Shown here: piece after piece, positions 9,235-18,432 of the stretch
Numbering within the stretch: position 1 is the stretch's first letter
Layout: each line of letters opens with the position of its first letter
Notes under the pieces: model-generated
Seen by the model: only the letters and a program-made list of their open reading frames with translations
Database searches by the model: none
Told to the model about the DNA's origin: nothing
Assembly (NCBI RefSeq): GCF_012927265.1
Contig: NZ_JABBGF010000002.1
Location: 310,001-374,000, forward strand
Length of the DNA: 64,000 bases
Reading direction: 5' to 3'
DNA from: Chryseobacterium cheonjiense
GTDB taxonomy: Bacteria; Bacteroidota; Bacteroidia; Flavobacteriales; Weeksellaceae
Program-made: the position numbers and the translations under genes

Positions 9235-11493
9235 ATGAAAAACAATCTGCTCTCTTATTTCTTCTTAATTTTCATTTGCTTATCCGGCAAAATTTCTGCG
9301 CAGACTTATCAGCTTACCGGTAATCCTGTAAACGTTACAGGTTGGGATCTTGTTTCTAGCGCTGTTATAAACACAGATTTTATACAGCTGACCCAGGATG
9401 TCGGCAATCAGTACGGGGCCATCAAACTTCAGGACCCCATTAACCTTAAATATTGTGACAAATGGAAGGTAGAATTTGATTTCAGGATCGATGGAAACGG
9501 AACCGCACAGTATGGAAGAGGCGACGGCTTCACCTTTTGGTATCTGGCGAATCCTCCAACCGGATTTATTTCGGGAGGCGGTCTCGGAATTCCGGCAAAC
9601 GCTAACGGATTGATGGTGGGATTTGATATTTTCAACAATTCTACTGAAGGCCAGATGAGTAAAGTCCACGTTTTATACGGAACCAATAATGGCTTAAACA
9701 ACAATATAGAATATAATACCACCCCGGGAAGCACATTCCATTCGCCGGATCTGAATCCTACACAACCTTTCGTAGGTTCAACGTATAAACATGTTGAAGT
9801 AAACGGAGAAACAGATCCTGCCAATCCCACCAACTGGCTTATTAAAATAAGAATAGACGGCGTCCTGATTGCAGACCAGTCTTTTGCTCCTTCCGGAGGT
9901 GCTATTGGTATGACGACAGGGTATTTCGGTTTCTCTGCAGCGACAGGAGGAGCAAGTGCAAGACACTCTATTAAAAATGCAAAAATCTATATCGATAAAG
10001 TTCCGATATTAACCAATACAATCAATCCTTTTGTTTGTGTAAATCCTGCCACAGGAAACGGAGCGGTAGATTTAACTTCCTTCCAGAACCAGTTTGTAAC
10101 CAATCCTTCAAACTATGTATTCTCTTATTTCGGGCCGGGCGGAACACCGATTACCAACCCGTCCGATTATCAGTATTCTGCAGGAACGACGACGATTACC
10201 GTTGTAGTAAAAGACCCTTCCTCTACGCTGTGCGACAATGGAGACGGAACTATTGTGCTTACGCCAAGTCCTTTTGCAGCTAATGATGTGACGCTTACCG
10301 GATGTAATAACAATAATACAGGAGGAGCCGTATTTGATCTTACCTCAGCCGCATTATCATCAGTTCCCGGAAGTACGTCTGTATTTTACAATACCATGTA
10401 TGACCTTACCAATCATAATAACCCGATCACCAATCCTTCCGCTTTCCTTTCCCCGGCAGCAACAATTTATGCACAGGTGACTACGCCACAGGGATGTACA
10501 GATGTAGCACAAATCACATTGGCACTTTTCCCTATTGTAGAAGTTCAGGAAGCAACATTAAGAACCTGCTCCATCGAAAGCAATCCCTCAACAGGATTAT
10601 TTAATCTTACCACAGCTCCCGTAACAACCCAGAGCGGAACCGTGAAACAGTACTATCCATCATTAACAGACGCACAAAACGGAACTAACGGAATCGCAAA
10701 CCCTTCATCGTATATCTCTCCAAACGGAGTCGTTTATATTAAGGTTTCAAACGGAAACGGATGTTATGCCATCGCTAAAGTTAACCTTATCGTGATTCCT
10801 CCGGTGTTCTCGGCTACTCTTGATGATAAGATCATTTGTATGGAAGATACTACAACTTTGGATGCAGGACCCGGATTTACGGGCTACGAATGGAGCACAG
10901 GTGCAACGACTCAGTCGATTTCAAATGTCGGAGTGGGTACCTATTGGGTGAAACTGAAGACAGGAGACTGCGTTGTTACACAGCCAGTGAAGGTCTATGC
11001 TTCAGAACAACCTGTAATTTCAAATGTTGATATTTCAACTAATACCGTTACAATATATGCGATGGGAGGCACCGCACCGTATAAATATTCTACCGATGGA
11101 ATCAACTGGCAGGATTCTAATGAATTCACAAATATACCACGCGGGGATTTAAAGGTTTACGTAAAAGATGCTTACGATTGTCAGCCGATTGACATCACAG
11201 TTGTCGTACCAAATATCATTAACGTGATTACCCCTAACGGAGACGGTGTGAATGATGGAATTGATTATTCAGCACTTGCAGGAAAGCAAAATCTTATTTT
11301 TAATGTTTTCGATCGATACGGCGCATTGATTCATAAAGCAGACAAAACCAACCGCTATCGTTGGGACGGAACCATGGGAGGAAGAAAGGTACCTACGGGA
11401 AGTTACTGGTATTCTGTTTCGTGGAATGAAAATGATAAGAAAAATACTCCCATTAAATATTCAGGTTGGATACTTGTAAAAAACAGGGATTAA
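9235..11493 (+). CDS. L-type-lectin-like T9SS type B secreted protein
   Basis: 752 residues. Signal peptide (about 1-23, ending KISAQ), then the same lectin-like domain as the preceding gene (INLKYCDKWKVEFDFRID, GDGFTFWYLANPP, GYFGFSAATGG). Repeats, an Ig-like unit, a SprB-like repeat (GGTAPYKYSTDG) and a type B T9SS sorting domain (ITPNGDGVND, FDRYG, WDGTMGGRK) follow. The N-terminal half pairs with the gene at 6869, whereas the C-terminal half (SALAGKQNL, NENDKKNTP, LDDKIICMEDTTTL) pairs with the first gene of the window. Predicted exported by T9SS; function unknown beyond likely carbohydrate binding. Confidence 0.9.
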   Translation: MKNNLLSYFFLIFICLSGKISAQTYQLTGNPVNVTGWDLVSSAVINTDFIQLTQDVGNQYGAIKLQDPINLKYCDKWKVEFDFRIDGNGTAQYGRGDGFTFWYLANPPTGFISGGGLGIPANANGLMVGFDIFNNSTEGQMSKVHVLYGTNNGLNNNIEYNTTPGSTFHSPDLNPTQPFVGSTYKHVEVNGETDPANPTNWLIKIRIDGVLIADQSFAPSGGAIGMTTGYFGFSAATGGASARHSIKNAKIYIDKVPILTNTINPFVCVNPATGNGAVDLTSFQNQFVTNPSNYVFSYFGPGGTPITNPSDYQYSAGTTTITVVVKDPSSTLCDNGDGTIVLTPSPFAANDVTLTGCNNNNTGGAVFDLTSAALSSVPGSTSVFYNTMYDLTNHNNPITNPSAFLSPAATIYAQVTTPQGCTDVAQITLALFPIVEVQEATLRTCSIESNPSTGLFNLTTAPVTTQSGTVKQYYPSLTDAQNGTNGIANPSSYISPNGVVYIKVSNGNGCYAIAKVNLIVIPPVFSATLDDKIICMEDTTTLDAGPGFTGYEWSTGATTQSISNVGVGTYWVKLKTGDCVVTQPVKVYASEQPVISNVDISTNTVTIYAMGGTAPYKYSTDGINWQDSNEFTNIPRGDLKVYVKDAYDCQPIDITVVVPNIINVITPNGDGVNDGIDYSALAGKQNLIFNVFDRYGALIHKADKTNRYRWDGTMGGRKVPTGSYWYSVSWNENDKKNTPIKYSGWILVKNRD

Positions 11494-11515
11494 CCCGTAA
11501 AACAATATTATTTGT

Positions 11516-11552
11516 AATAGTTTCGGCGGCCTTTCAGGCCGCCGAAACTATT
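11516..11552. terminator. Strong 17-bp perfect hairpin without T tail
   Basis: Arms 11516-11532 and 11536-11552 are exact reverse complements with a TTC loop (core TCGGCGGCC). No T run follows, so it may be a factor-dependent terminator, an mRNA-stabilising stem or an intergenic palindrome. It starts 22 bases after the last T9SS gene. Confidence 0.55.
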
Positions 11553-11570
11553 GGATCATCCATGGCCAAA

Positions 11571-11597
11571 CCTTCAAGGTTATAAAAACCTTGAAGG
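11571..11597. repeat. Intergenic palindrome CCTTCAAGGTT / AACCTTGAAGG
   Basis: 11-bp perfect inverted repeat with a five-base spacer, right after the preceding hairpin. It is compatible with a dispersed REP-like palindrome, but no second copy is seen in this window. Confidence 0.45.
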
Positions 11598-11677
11598 CTC
11601 CATAACACCTATAATAATCACGCGGTAATTATTTAGCATATTTCGTGTTAAAACCGAATTTATTCATGTTCAATCCT

Positions 11678-11685
11678 TAAATTTG
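11678..11685 (+). promoter_or_regulatory. -7 promoter element of the nitroreductase gene
   Basis: TAAATTTG matches TAnnTTTG. Only four bases lie between it and the ATG at 11690, implying a leaderless or nearly leaderless mRNA. Confidence 0.6.
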
Positions 11686-11689
11686 TCTT

Positions 11690-12316
11690 ATGAATTATTT
11701 GGAAGCTTTAAGCAGAAGATATTCTGTAAAAAAATTTAACAACGAAATTATCCCCCGGGAAGCGTTGCATAATATTCTGGAGTCCGGGAAATTATCGGCC
11801 AGCTCACTTGGCCTTCAGCCTTACAGAATCCTTGTTGTGGAAAGTAAGGAAATGAAAGAAAAACTGATTCCTGCATTTTACAATCCGTCCCAGATCTCAA
11901 CATGTTCCCATCTGATTGTCATTGTATCGAAAAAATCCTTGGATGAAAATTATGTCAACGGATATTTCAGACATATTTCAGAAGTGAGAGAAACTCCGTC
12001 GGAAAAACTTGACCTTTTCAGAAACAGCATCAATCAGCATATTAATCAAAAAACCCAGGACGAAATTTTCAACTGGGCAGAAAAACAATCTTATATCGTA
12101 CTGGCAAACCTTATGTATGCCGCAGCGATGGAAAGTATAGATACCTGTCCTATGGAGGGCTTCCGTCCGGATCTTATCGAAGAAATTTTAGAATTAAATC
12201 CTGAGACTGAAAAAGTAACCGTTACCCTCGCTCTAGGCTACCGATCAGAGGAAGATCATTTCCAATACATGAAAAAAGTAAGAAAACCAAACGAAAAATT
12301 GTTTAAATTTATTTAA
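11690..12316 (+). CDS. Nitroreductase-family NAD(P)H-dependent oxidoreductase
   Basis: 208 residues, typical of the NfsB-like FMN nitroreductases. The N-terminal RRYSVKKFNNEIIP and the SLGLQPYRILVV segment match the FMN-binding parts of the family, as does MESIDTCPMEGF near residue 155. Members are cytoplasmic dimers that reduce quinones, nitroaromatics or flavins with NAD(P)H; the natural substrate here is unknown. nadB starts 30 bases downstream on the same strand with no terminator between, so expression with NAD synthesis is plausible. Confidence 0.85.
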   Translation: MNYLEALSRRYSVKKFNNEIIPREALHNILESGKLSASSLGLQPYRILVVESKEMKEKLIPAFYNPSQISTCSHLIVIVSKKSLDENYVNGYFRHISEVRETPSEKLDLFRNSINQHINQKTQDEIFNWAEKQSYIVLANLMYAAAMESIDTCPMEGFRPDLIEEILELNPETEKVTVTLALGYRSEEDHFQYMKKVRKPNEKLFKFI

Positions 12317-12346
12317 TTATTTAGACGATTGTCTTAAACTAAGGAT

Positions 12347-13918
12347 ATGATAAAAGCGGATGTATTAGTAATCGGTTCCGGGATTTCGGGACTTTCCTAT
12401 GCTATTAAAGTTTCTGAGCAGCTTCCTGATGCCAAAATAATTATTGTAACAAAATCCGATGAGGATGAGAGCAATACCAAATATGCACAAGGCGGTCTTG
12501 CGGTCGTTACAGACTCTAAAAACGATAATTTTGACAAACATATTGAAGACACTATGCGTGCCGGAGACGGCGAAAACAAGCGTGATGTTGTAAAAATGGT
12601 TGTGACGGAAGCTCCTGCAAGATTCAATGAAATCGTGGAATGGGGCGCCAACTTCGATATGAAAAACGGAGAATTCGCGTTGGGAAGAGAAGGCGGCCAT
12701 ACCGAAAACCGAATCGTACACCATAAAGATATTACGGGTTTCGAGATCGAAAGAGCTCTTCTGGAAACAGCTAACAAAAGCAGTAATATTGAAATCCTGG
12801 ATCATCATTATGTTATTGACATCATTACCCAGCATCACGTTCCGGGAAAAGAACTGAATGAAGGAGACATCCACTGTTACGGCGCTTATATTTTAGATGA
12901 AAAATCTAAAAAAATAAAAAAAATTACATCGAAAATAACATTAGTGGCAACAGGAGGAGCTGGACATGTGTATAAAAACACCACCAATCCCACGATTGCT
13001 ACAGGAGACGGAATCGCTTTTGTAGCCAGAGCAAAAGGAAAAGTTTCCAACATGCAGTATTACCAGTTTCATCCTACCGCACTATATAGTAAAATCGACG
13101 GAATGCTTTTTCTGATTTCCGAAGCCGTTCGTGGTGACGGAGCAAAATTAAGAACAAAAAGAGGTGAAAAATTCATGCATAAATATGATGAGCGTGAAGA
13201 ACTGGCCTCTCGCGATATCGTAGCAAGAGCCATTGATGCCGAAATGAAAATTACCGGTGATGAATATGTAGGACTGGACTGCCGCGAAATGAACCATGAA
13301 AAATTCCTTGAACATTTTCCCAATATTTACAAAAAATGTGAAGAAGAAGGAATTGATCCTTTCAAACAGCTGATTCCGGTAGTTCCTGCCTGCCATTACC
13401 TGATGGGAGGAATTGAAGTAGACAAAGACGGGCAATCTTCCATCAGAAATCTTTTTGCAGTAGGAGAATGTACCAACTCAGGACTTCACGGCGCCAACAG
13501 ACTGGCATCCAATTCATTGCTTGAAGGATTGGTTTTCGGGCATAATGCTGCCATTAAAACTGTTGAGCTTTTAAATGAAAACCATTTTAATTTCGATGAT
13601 CTCAAAGCTGTACCGGAATGGAATGAGGAAGGAATGAAAATCATGGATGAAATGGTGATCGTTTCCTACCTTAGGAAGCAGCTTCAGGAAATGATGAGCG
13701 ATCTTGTAGGTATTGTACGAAGCAACCGCCGCCTCAATATGGCGCTTCAGAAACACCAGGAAATTGCTGCTGCCGTAGATGAAATCTATCACTACTCCAT
13801 TCTTTCTCCTCAGCTTTCGGAATTGAGAAATTTAACCACCGTAGCACACCTCATCATCACTCAATCCATGGAAATGAAAGAGAATAAAGGAGCTTTTTAT
13901 AATAAAGATCTGGCTTAG
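12347..13918 (+). CDS. nadB: L-aspartate oxidase
   Basis: 523 residues, the usual length. It oxidises L-aspartate to iminoaspartate with FAD, the first step of de novo NAD synthesis. The N-terminal dinucleotide fold is VIGSGISGLSYAIK. Also seen are TKSDEDESNTKYAQGGLA, the substrate and flavin region (GREGGHTENRIVHHKD), FHPTAL, and CHYLMGGIEVDKDG with GLHGANRLASNSLLEGLVFG near residue 390. nadC lies two genes downstream; nadA (quinolinate synthase) is not in the window. Confidence 0.96.
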   Translation: MIKADVLVIGSGISGLSYAIKVSEQLPDAKIIIVTKSDEDESNTKYAQGGLAVVTDSKNDNFDKHIEDTMRAGDGENKRDVVKMVVTEAPARFNEIVEWGANFDMKNGEFALGREGGHTENRIVHHKDITGFEIERALLETANKSSNIEILDHHYVIDIITQHHVPGKELNEGDIHCYGAYILDEKSKKIKKITSKITLVATGGAGHVYKNTTNPTIATGDGIAFVARAKGKVSNMQYYQFHPTALYSKIDGMLFLISEAVRGDGAKLRTKRGEKFMHKYDEREELASRDIVARAIDAEMKITGDEYVGLDCREMNHEKFLEHFPNIYKKCEEEGIDPFKQLIPVVPACHYLMGGIEVDKDGQSSIRNLFAVGECTNSGLHGANRLASNSLLEGLVFGHNAAIKTVELLNENHFNFDDLKAVPEWNEEGMKIMDEMVIVSYLRKQLQEMMSDLVGIVRSNRRLNMALQKHQEIAAAVDEIYHYSILSPQLSELRNLTTVAHLIITQSMEMKENKGAFYNKDLA

Positions 13919-13933
13919 AACTTAAAACAGAAT

Positions 13934-14578
13934 ATGGAAATCTTCAGTCTGAGAATTCTACCGGTCGTCAATATTTTATCTGTTTTAGGAATATTATTGA
14001 TTTTTCTCGTTTTTACAATATTGATGTTCCTCACTTTCGGATGCAAGCATTATGATGTACTATATATTCTGGGATGGATGTTCATTTTAGCTTCTGTGTC
14101 TTTTGGATTTAAATTTTTTAATTGCTTAAAAAAAATTATCATTTCCAAAGCTAAGTATTCTCTTCCTTTGAATTTGATATGCAATATTCTTAAAATCGGA
14201 AAGCCATATTATTTTGGAAAGGACACATTTAATCTTGATGAAATCATTAATGACAATAAGCTTACTTTAACGTTTTATTACATCAACAATCATCAACATC
14301 CTATTTTACAATTCAATAAAGATAAACTGATTTTTCATAATCAGGAATACGACTGGAAAAGCCTACATTGGAAATATTTTCTTTATTCAAAAACGCCTTA
14401 CTGGAACGGACGAAGAGATGGCAAATATGTGATAGAATTTACAGGATCCAATCAAGATAATATCCGCATAAAAAATAAAATAGAGTTTGAAAAAATAAAA
14501 GCTAAAGAAAATGAAGTAATTTTGCTTTTTATCATTCACGATTTGTTATTCGGAAAAAAATCATCTTACTATTACTAA
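13934..14578 (+). CDS. Unknown membrane protein between nadB and nadC
   Basis: 214 residues. Two hydrophobic stretches near the N terminus (about residues 9-36 and 42-62) suggest two membrane helices. The rest (about 75-214) is soluble, rich in Lys, Asn, Tyr and Phe, and ends HDLLFGKKSSYYY. No family is recognised. It starts 15 bases after nadB and ends 10 bases before nadC, so it is almost certainly cotranscribed with them. Its composition is more AT-rich than its neighbours, consistent with later insertion into the operon. A link to NAD metabolism is only suggested by position. Confidence 0.75.
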   Translation: MEIFSLRILPVVNILSVLGILLIFLVFTILMFLTFGCKHYDVLYILGWMFILASVSFGFKFFNCLKKIIISKAKYSLPLNLICNILKIGKPYYFGKDTFNLDEIINDNKLTLTFYYINNHQHPILQFNKDKLIFHNQEYDWKSLHWKYFLYSKTPYWNGRRDGKYVIEFTGSNQDNIRIKNKIEFEKIKAKENEVILLFIIHDLLFGKKSSYYY

Positions 14579-14588
14579 TTTTGAAAAT

Positions 14589-15449
14589 ATGAAAAGACCT
14601 GCATACGTTACAGATAAAGCGTTAAAACAATTCATAAAAAATGCACTGGAGGAGGATATTCAGGATGGCGACCACTCTACCCTTTCTACGATCCCGAAAG
14701 ACCTGGAACAAAGCGCCAAGCTTCTGGTAAAGCAGGATTGCATTATTGCAGGAGTAGAATTGGCTAAAATCATATTTAAAACTTTTGATAAGAATCTCAA
14801 AATTGAGACTTTCGTAAAAGATGGTGATGCCGTAAAAATTGGAGATATAGCTTTCCTCGTAACGGGAAGCGCAAGATCGATTCTTTCTACTGAAAGACTG
14901 GTTTTAAACTGCATGCAGAGAATGAGCGGTATTGCAACCCTTACGCATGACTGGGATTCTCGCCTTGTCGGTACCAAAACCAAGCTTCTGGACACAAGAA
15001 AAACAACACCGAATTTCAGAATCTGCGAAAAGTGGGCGGTCGCTATTGGCGGAGGAACCAATCATCGGTATGGATTGTATGACATGATCATGCTGAAAGA
15101 CAATCATATCGATTACAACGGAAGCATTACCAATGCCGTAAAAATGGCGAAGGATTACATTAAAAAAAATAAGAAAAAACTTAAGATTGAGGTTGAAACC
15201 AGAAACCTTGAAGAAGTGCAGGAAGCTATCAAAGCAAAAGTTGACAGAATCATGCTTGATAATATGGATTTGAAAATGATGAAGGAAGCTGTTAAGATGA
15301 TCAATGGCTCGTGTGAAACAGAAGCATCTGGTGGAATTACCCGTGATCAGCTTAAGGAAATCGCATCCACAGGAGTTACTTATATTTCTGCAGGGGCATT
15401 AACGCACTCCGCCGAAAATATGGATCTCAGCCTTAAAGCCGTTAAATAA
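14589..15449 (+). CDS. nadC: Nicotinate-nucleotide pyrophosphorylase (carboxylating), quinolinate phosphoribosyltransferase
   Basis: 286 residues, full length. It converts quinolinate and PRPP to nicotinate mononucleotide in de novo NAD synthesis. Family signatures are EEDIQDGDHST (about 20), LNCMQRMSGIATLT (about 110), DTRKTTPNFR (about 137), KWAVAIGGGTNHRYGLYDMIMLKDNH (quoted here in parts: GGGTNHRYGLYD, MLKDNH), EVETRN and EASGGI. It works with nadB just upstream. ATG at 14589 is ten bases after the preceding stop. Confidence 0.96.
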   Translation: MKRPAYVTDKALKQFIKNALEEDIQDGDHSTLSTIPKDLEQSAKLLVKQDCIIAGVELAKIIFKTFDKNLKIETFVKDGDAVKIGDIAFLVTGSARSILSTERLVLNCMQRMSGIATLTHDWDSRLVGTKTKLLDTRKTTPNFRICEKWAVAIGGGTNHRYGLYDMIMLKDNHIDYNGSITNAVKMAKDYIKKNKKKLKIEVETRNLEEVQEAIKAKVDRIMLDNMDLKMMKEAVKMINGSCETEASGGITRDQLKEIASTGVTYISAGALTHSAENMDLSLKAVK

Positions 15450-15659
15450 AGATGAATTTTTAATAAAAATAAATATGTTTTGTTAAAAATTCAATAATGT
15501 GATTTTTTTCATGTGATATTTCAAATATTATTCAATACATTGTAAATCAGAAATATAGAGCTTATTAAGATTGAGTAAAAATTAACATAAAGTTAATATT
15601 AGTTAAATTTTATTTACCGAATTTTGCAGAAAATTTAAATCTAACTATTACTAACGATT

Positions 15660-18332
15660 ATGAAATTAATCAACAAATCGATGCTAACGGCGATAATCAC
15701 ATTATCCACAGCTAGCGTCTATTACGCTCAACAGGTTCAGGACACTGTGGATACAAGGTCTAAAGACATTGAACAAGTTGTACTAACCGGAGTTGCTGAC
15801 ATTGCAAAAGACAGAAAAACTCCTGTAGCAGTTTCAACAATCAAGGAAGCACAAATCGTTGAAAGATTAGGAAATCAGGAATTCCCTGAAATCCTAAAAA
15901 CAACCCCTTCTATTTACTCCGCAAAAGGAGGTGGAGGTTTTGGAGACGGACGTCTGAACATCAGAGGGTTTGATACAAACAACACAGCCGTAATGATTAA
16001 TGGGGTACCCGTTAATGACATGGAAGGAGGTACAGTATACTGGTCTAATTGGGCTGGTTTATCTGACGTAACTTCTGCGATGCAGGTACAAAGAGGTCTT
16101 GGTTCTTCAAAGTTAGCCATTGCTTCTATTGGAGGTACCATTAACATTATTACAAGAGCTGCAGATAAGAAAAGAGAAGGTAATGTTACTGTTGGATTAG
16201 GAAATGACGGTTATCTGAAAACTTTATTTTCTTATAATACAGGTAAAAATGCTAAAGGATGGTCTACATCATTCTTAATGAGCAGAACTGCAGGAAATAC
16301 ATATATTGACGCGAGTGAATTTGAAGCTTATAACTATTATTTTGCCTTAGGTTATCAGCCAAACGAAAAACATGACTTCCAGTTTACTTTTACAGGAGCG
16401 CCTCAATGGCATATGCAAAACTTCCAGAGTAGAATCGACAAATTTATCCAGTATGGAAATGGTGTTGATGAACCAAATAGAAGATACAACTCTAACTGGG
16501 GTATGCTGAATGGAGATGTAATGTCTCAGTCAATCAACTTCTATAGCAAACCGGTAGCATCCATCAACTGGGATTGGAAAATTTCTGAAAAATCAAAATT
16601 ATCTACAGTAGGGTACGCTTCTTGGGGTAGAGGAGGCGGAACAGGTGTTATGGGAAGTATCAACGGAACAAACATCAACAGCTTACCTAAAACCGCAGAC
16701 GGTCTTATCAGATTTGATGATATCGTAAGATGGAACCAGGGACAAAATGTAATCTGGGATCCTAATATCGCAAACAATACAGGCATTAACAAAGTAAATG
16801 CAACACCAGGTATTGCTACAAGAACTAATGGATTAACAAGAAGAGCAAGCATTAACTCACATGACTGGTACGGAATTCTTACAAACTTCCAACACAAAAT
16901 TAATGAAAACTGGAATTTCTCAGCTGGATTTGACGGAAGATATTACTATGGTTACCACCCGGGAGTTTTAACTGATCTTTGGGGGAATACAAAATATATT
17001 GAAAAAGACAACAAAAATATTCCTGGAGGATATGATGTAACACTTGTTCAGAGTCCTGAACCTTCAGCAAACCCTTTTGCAAAAGCATTAAAAGATAAAG
17101 ATCAGGTAGTTTACAGAAACTATAATGGTGAAGTCCTTTGGGGAGGTATTTTTGGTCAGCTTGAATATACGAATGATAAAATTTCAGCATTTATCCAGGG
17201 ATCTGCCTCAGAACAGGGATACAGCAGAATTGACAACTGGATCGTTGATGGTGTGACTGTTCAGCAAGGTCAGACTGTAAATACAAAAACTCCAATGAAA
17301 TTCCTTTTTGGATTTAACGCTAAAGGAGGTGTTAATTATAATATTGACGGACAACATAACGTATTTGTTAACGTAGGATATTATTCTAAACAACCTAATT
17401 TCTTTGCTGTATATAATTCACCACTTGCTGTTGCCAATCCAACTAATCCAACTTTTAACTCTCCCGATGGAAGAGCTACAGGTAACCAGCAAATCGTGAA
17501 TCCACTACTTACTAACGAGAAAATCGCTTCAGCTGAAGCGGGCTATGGATTTAGAAGCGGTATCTTTAATGCGAATGTAAACCTTTATTATACTTCATGG
17601 AAAGATAGATATCAAAGATTCTCAAATCTACCTGGTATTGCGATTAATCCATCTTTACCTGCTACTGGAACAAATGTTTATAACAGACCTTATGCCAACA
17701 TTACCGGGATTGAAGAAATCCACATGGGGGTAGAATTTGAAGGAAGCTTAAAAGCAACTGATTATTTGACATTCAACGGAATGCTTTCAGTAGGAAACTG
17801 GTACTACAAAGGAAATCCTACAGGTAACCTTTTCGATGAAAACGGAACTCCAATTAGCTTCAACGGAAGTACAGATGTTGTATTTGCTCTGGACAAAGTA
17901 AAAGTTTCTGATGCTGCACAGACAACTGCTTCATTAGGATTTACATTAAAACCGGTAAAACCATTAAGTATCTTTGGAACTTGGAATTATGCTAATAACT
18001 ATTTTGGTTTAATCAACTTCAATAGAGATTACCTTATTGAAAATGGTGTTGTGAAAGATGCTGCTAAAAGCGGAGCTTTGAAGTACCCTCACTTCCACTT
18101 ATTCGATGTAGGTGCATCTTATAAGTTTGATTTCAAAAACGGACAGAGCTTAACATTAACAGGAAATGTTTACAACGTATTTGATACGGTTTACATTTCT
18201 GATGGTAAGTCAAGTATCCGTAACGGAGATGCTGGTGCAACTAATCAAAACTGGAAAGGAATTGATACTGCCAACCAGGTATATTTCGGATTCGGAAGAA
18301 CGTGGTCTGCATCACTTTCTTACAGATTCTAA
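15660..18332 (+). CDS. TonB-dependent outer-membrane receptor
   Basis: 890 residues. The signal peptide ends near residue 23 (SVYYAQ). A short N-terminal stretch leads to the plug domain (IEQVVLTGVADIAKD, NIRGFDTNNTAVMINGVPVNDMEGG quoted in parts: NIRGFD, MINGVPVND; SIGGTINIIT), then a long 22-strand barrel ending in the aromatic terminus SLSYRF. It lacks the carboxypeptidase-like domain typical of SusC proteins and no SusD partner is adjacent, so it probably takes up a siderophore, vitamin or other small ligand. A 210-base AT-rich region without genes precedes it. The substrate is unknown. Confidence 0.9.
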   Translation: MKLINKSMLTAIITLSTASVYYAQQVQDTVDTRSKDIEQVVLTGVADIAKDRKTPVAVSTIKEAQIVERLGNQEFPEILKTTPSIYSAKGGGGFGDGRLNIRGFDTNNTAVMINGVPVNDMEGGTVYWSNWAGLSDVTSAMQVQRGLGSSKLAIASIGGTINIITRAADKKREGNVTVGLGNDGYLKTLFSYNTGKNAKGWSTSFLMSRTAGNTYIDASEFEAYNYYFALGYQPNEKHDFQFTFTGAPQWHMQNFQSRIDKFIQYGNGVDEPNRRYNSNWGMLNGDVMSQSINFYSKPVASINWDWKISEKSKLSTVGYASWGRGGGTGVMGSINGTNINSLPKTADGLIRFDDIVRWNQGQNVIWDPNIANNTGINKVNATPGIATRTNGLTRRASINSHDWYGILTNFQHKINENWNFSAGFDGRYYYGYHPGVLTDLWGNTKYIEKDNKNIPGGYDVTLVQSPEPSANPFAKALKDKDQVVYRNYNGEVLWGGIFGQLEYTNDKISAFIQGSASEQGYSRIDNWIVDGVTVQQGQTVNTKTPMKFLFGFNAKGGVNYNIDGQHNVFVNVGYYSKQPNFFAVYNSPLAVANPTNPTFNSPDGRATGNQQIVNPLLTNEKIASAEAGYGFRSGIFNANVNLYYTSWKDRYQRFSNLPGIAINPSLPATGTNVYNRPYANITGIEEIHMGVEFEGSLKATDYLTFNGMLSVGNWYYKGNPTGNLFDENGTPISFNGSTDVVFALDKVKVSDAAQTTASLGFTLKPVKPLSIFGTWNYANNYFGLINFNRDYLIENGVVKDAAKSGALKYPHFHLFDVGASYKFDFKNGQSLTLTGNVYNVFDTVYISDGKSSIRNGDAGATNQNWKGIDTANQVYFGFGRTWSASLSYRF

Positions 18333-18366
18333 GATCTAACTAATAAAACATTAGATTTTCTAAATA

Positions 18367-18394
18367 TCAATCCCGGCTTTTCGCCGGGATTTTT
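18367..18394 (+). terminator. Rho-independent terminator
   Basis: Nine-bp GC-rich stem AATCCCGGC / GCCGGGATT with a five-base loop and T tail, 35 bases after the TonB receptor. Confidence 0.9.
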
Positions 18395-18396
18395 GC

Positions 18397-18404
18397 TATA
18401 TTTG
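18397..18404 (+). promoter_or_regulatory. -7 promoter element (four-helix membrane protein)
   Basis: TATATTTG fits TAnnTTTG, 28 bases before the ATG at 18433 and directly after the terminator of the previous gene. Confidence 0.5.
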
Positions 18405-18432
18405 TGTACTTTAAAAAAGAAAAAATTAGGAT

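Noticed and set aside
15450-15659. Possible riboswitch or promoter in the 210-base region before the TonB receptor
   Set aside because: Very AT rich with no conserved RNA fold; the best -7 candidate (GAATTTTG) departs from TAnnTTTG at the first base.
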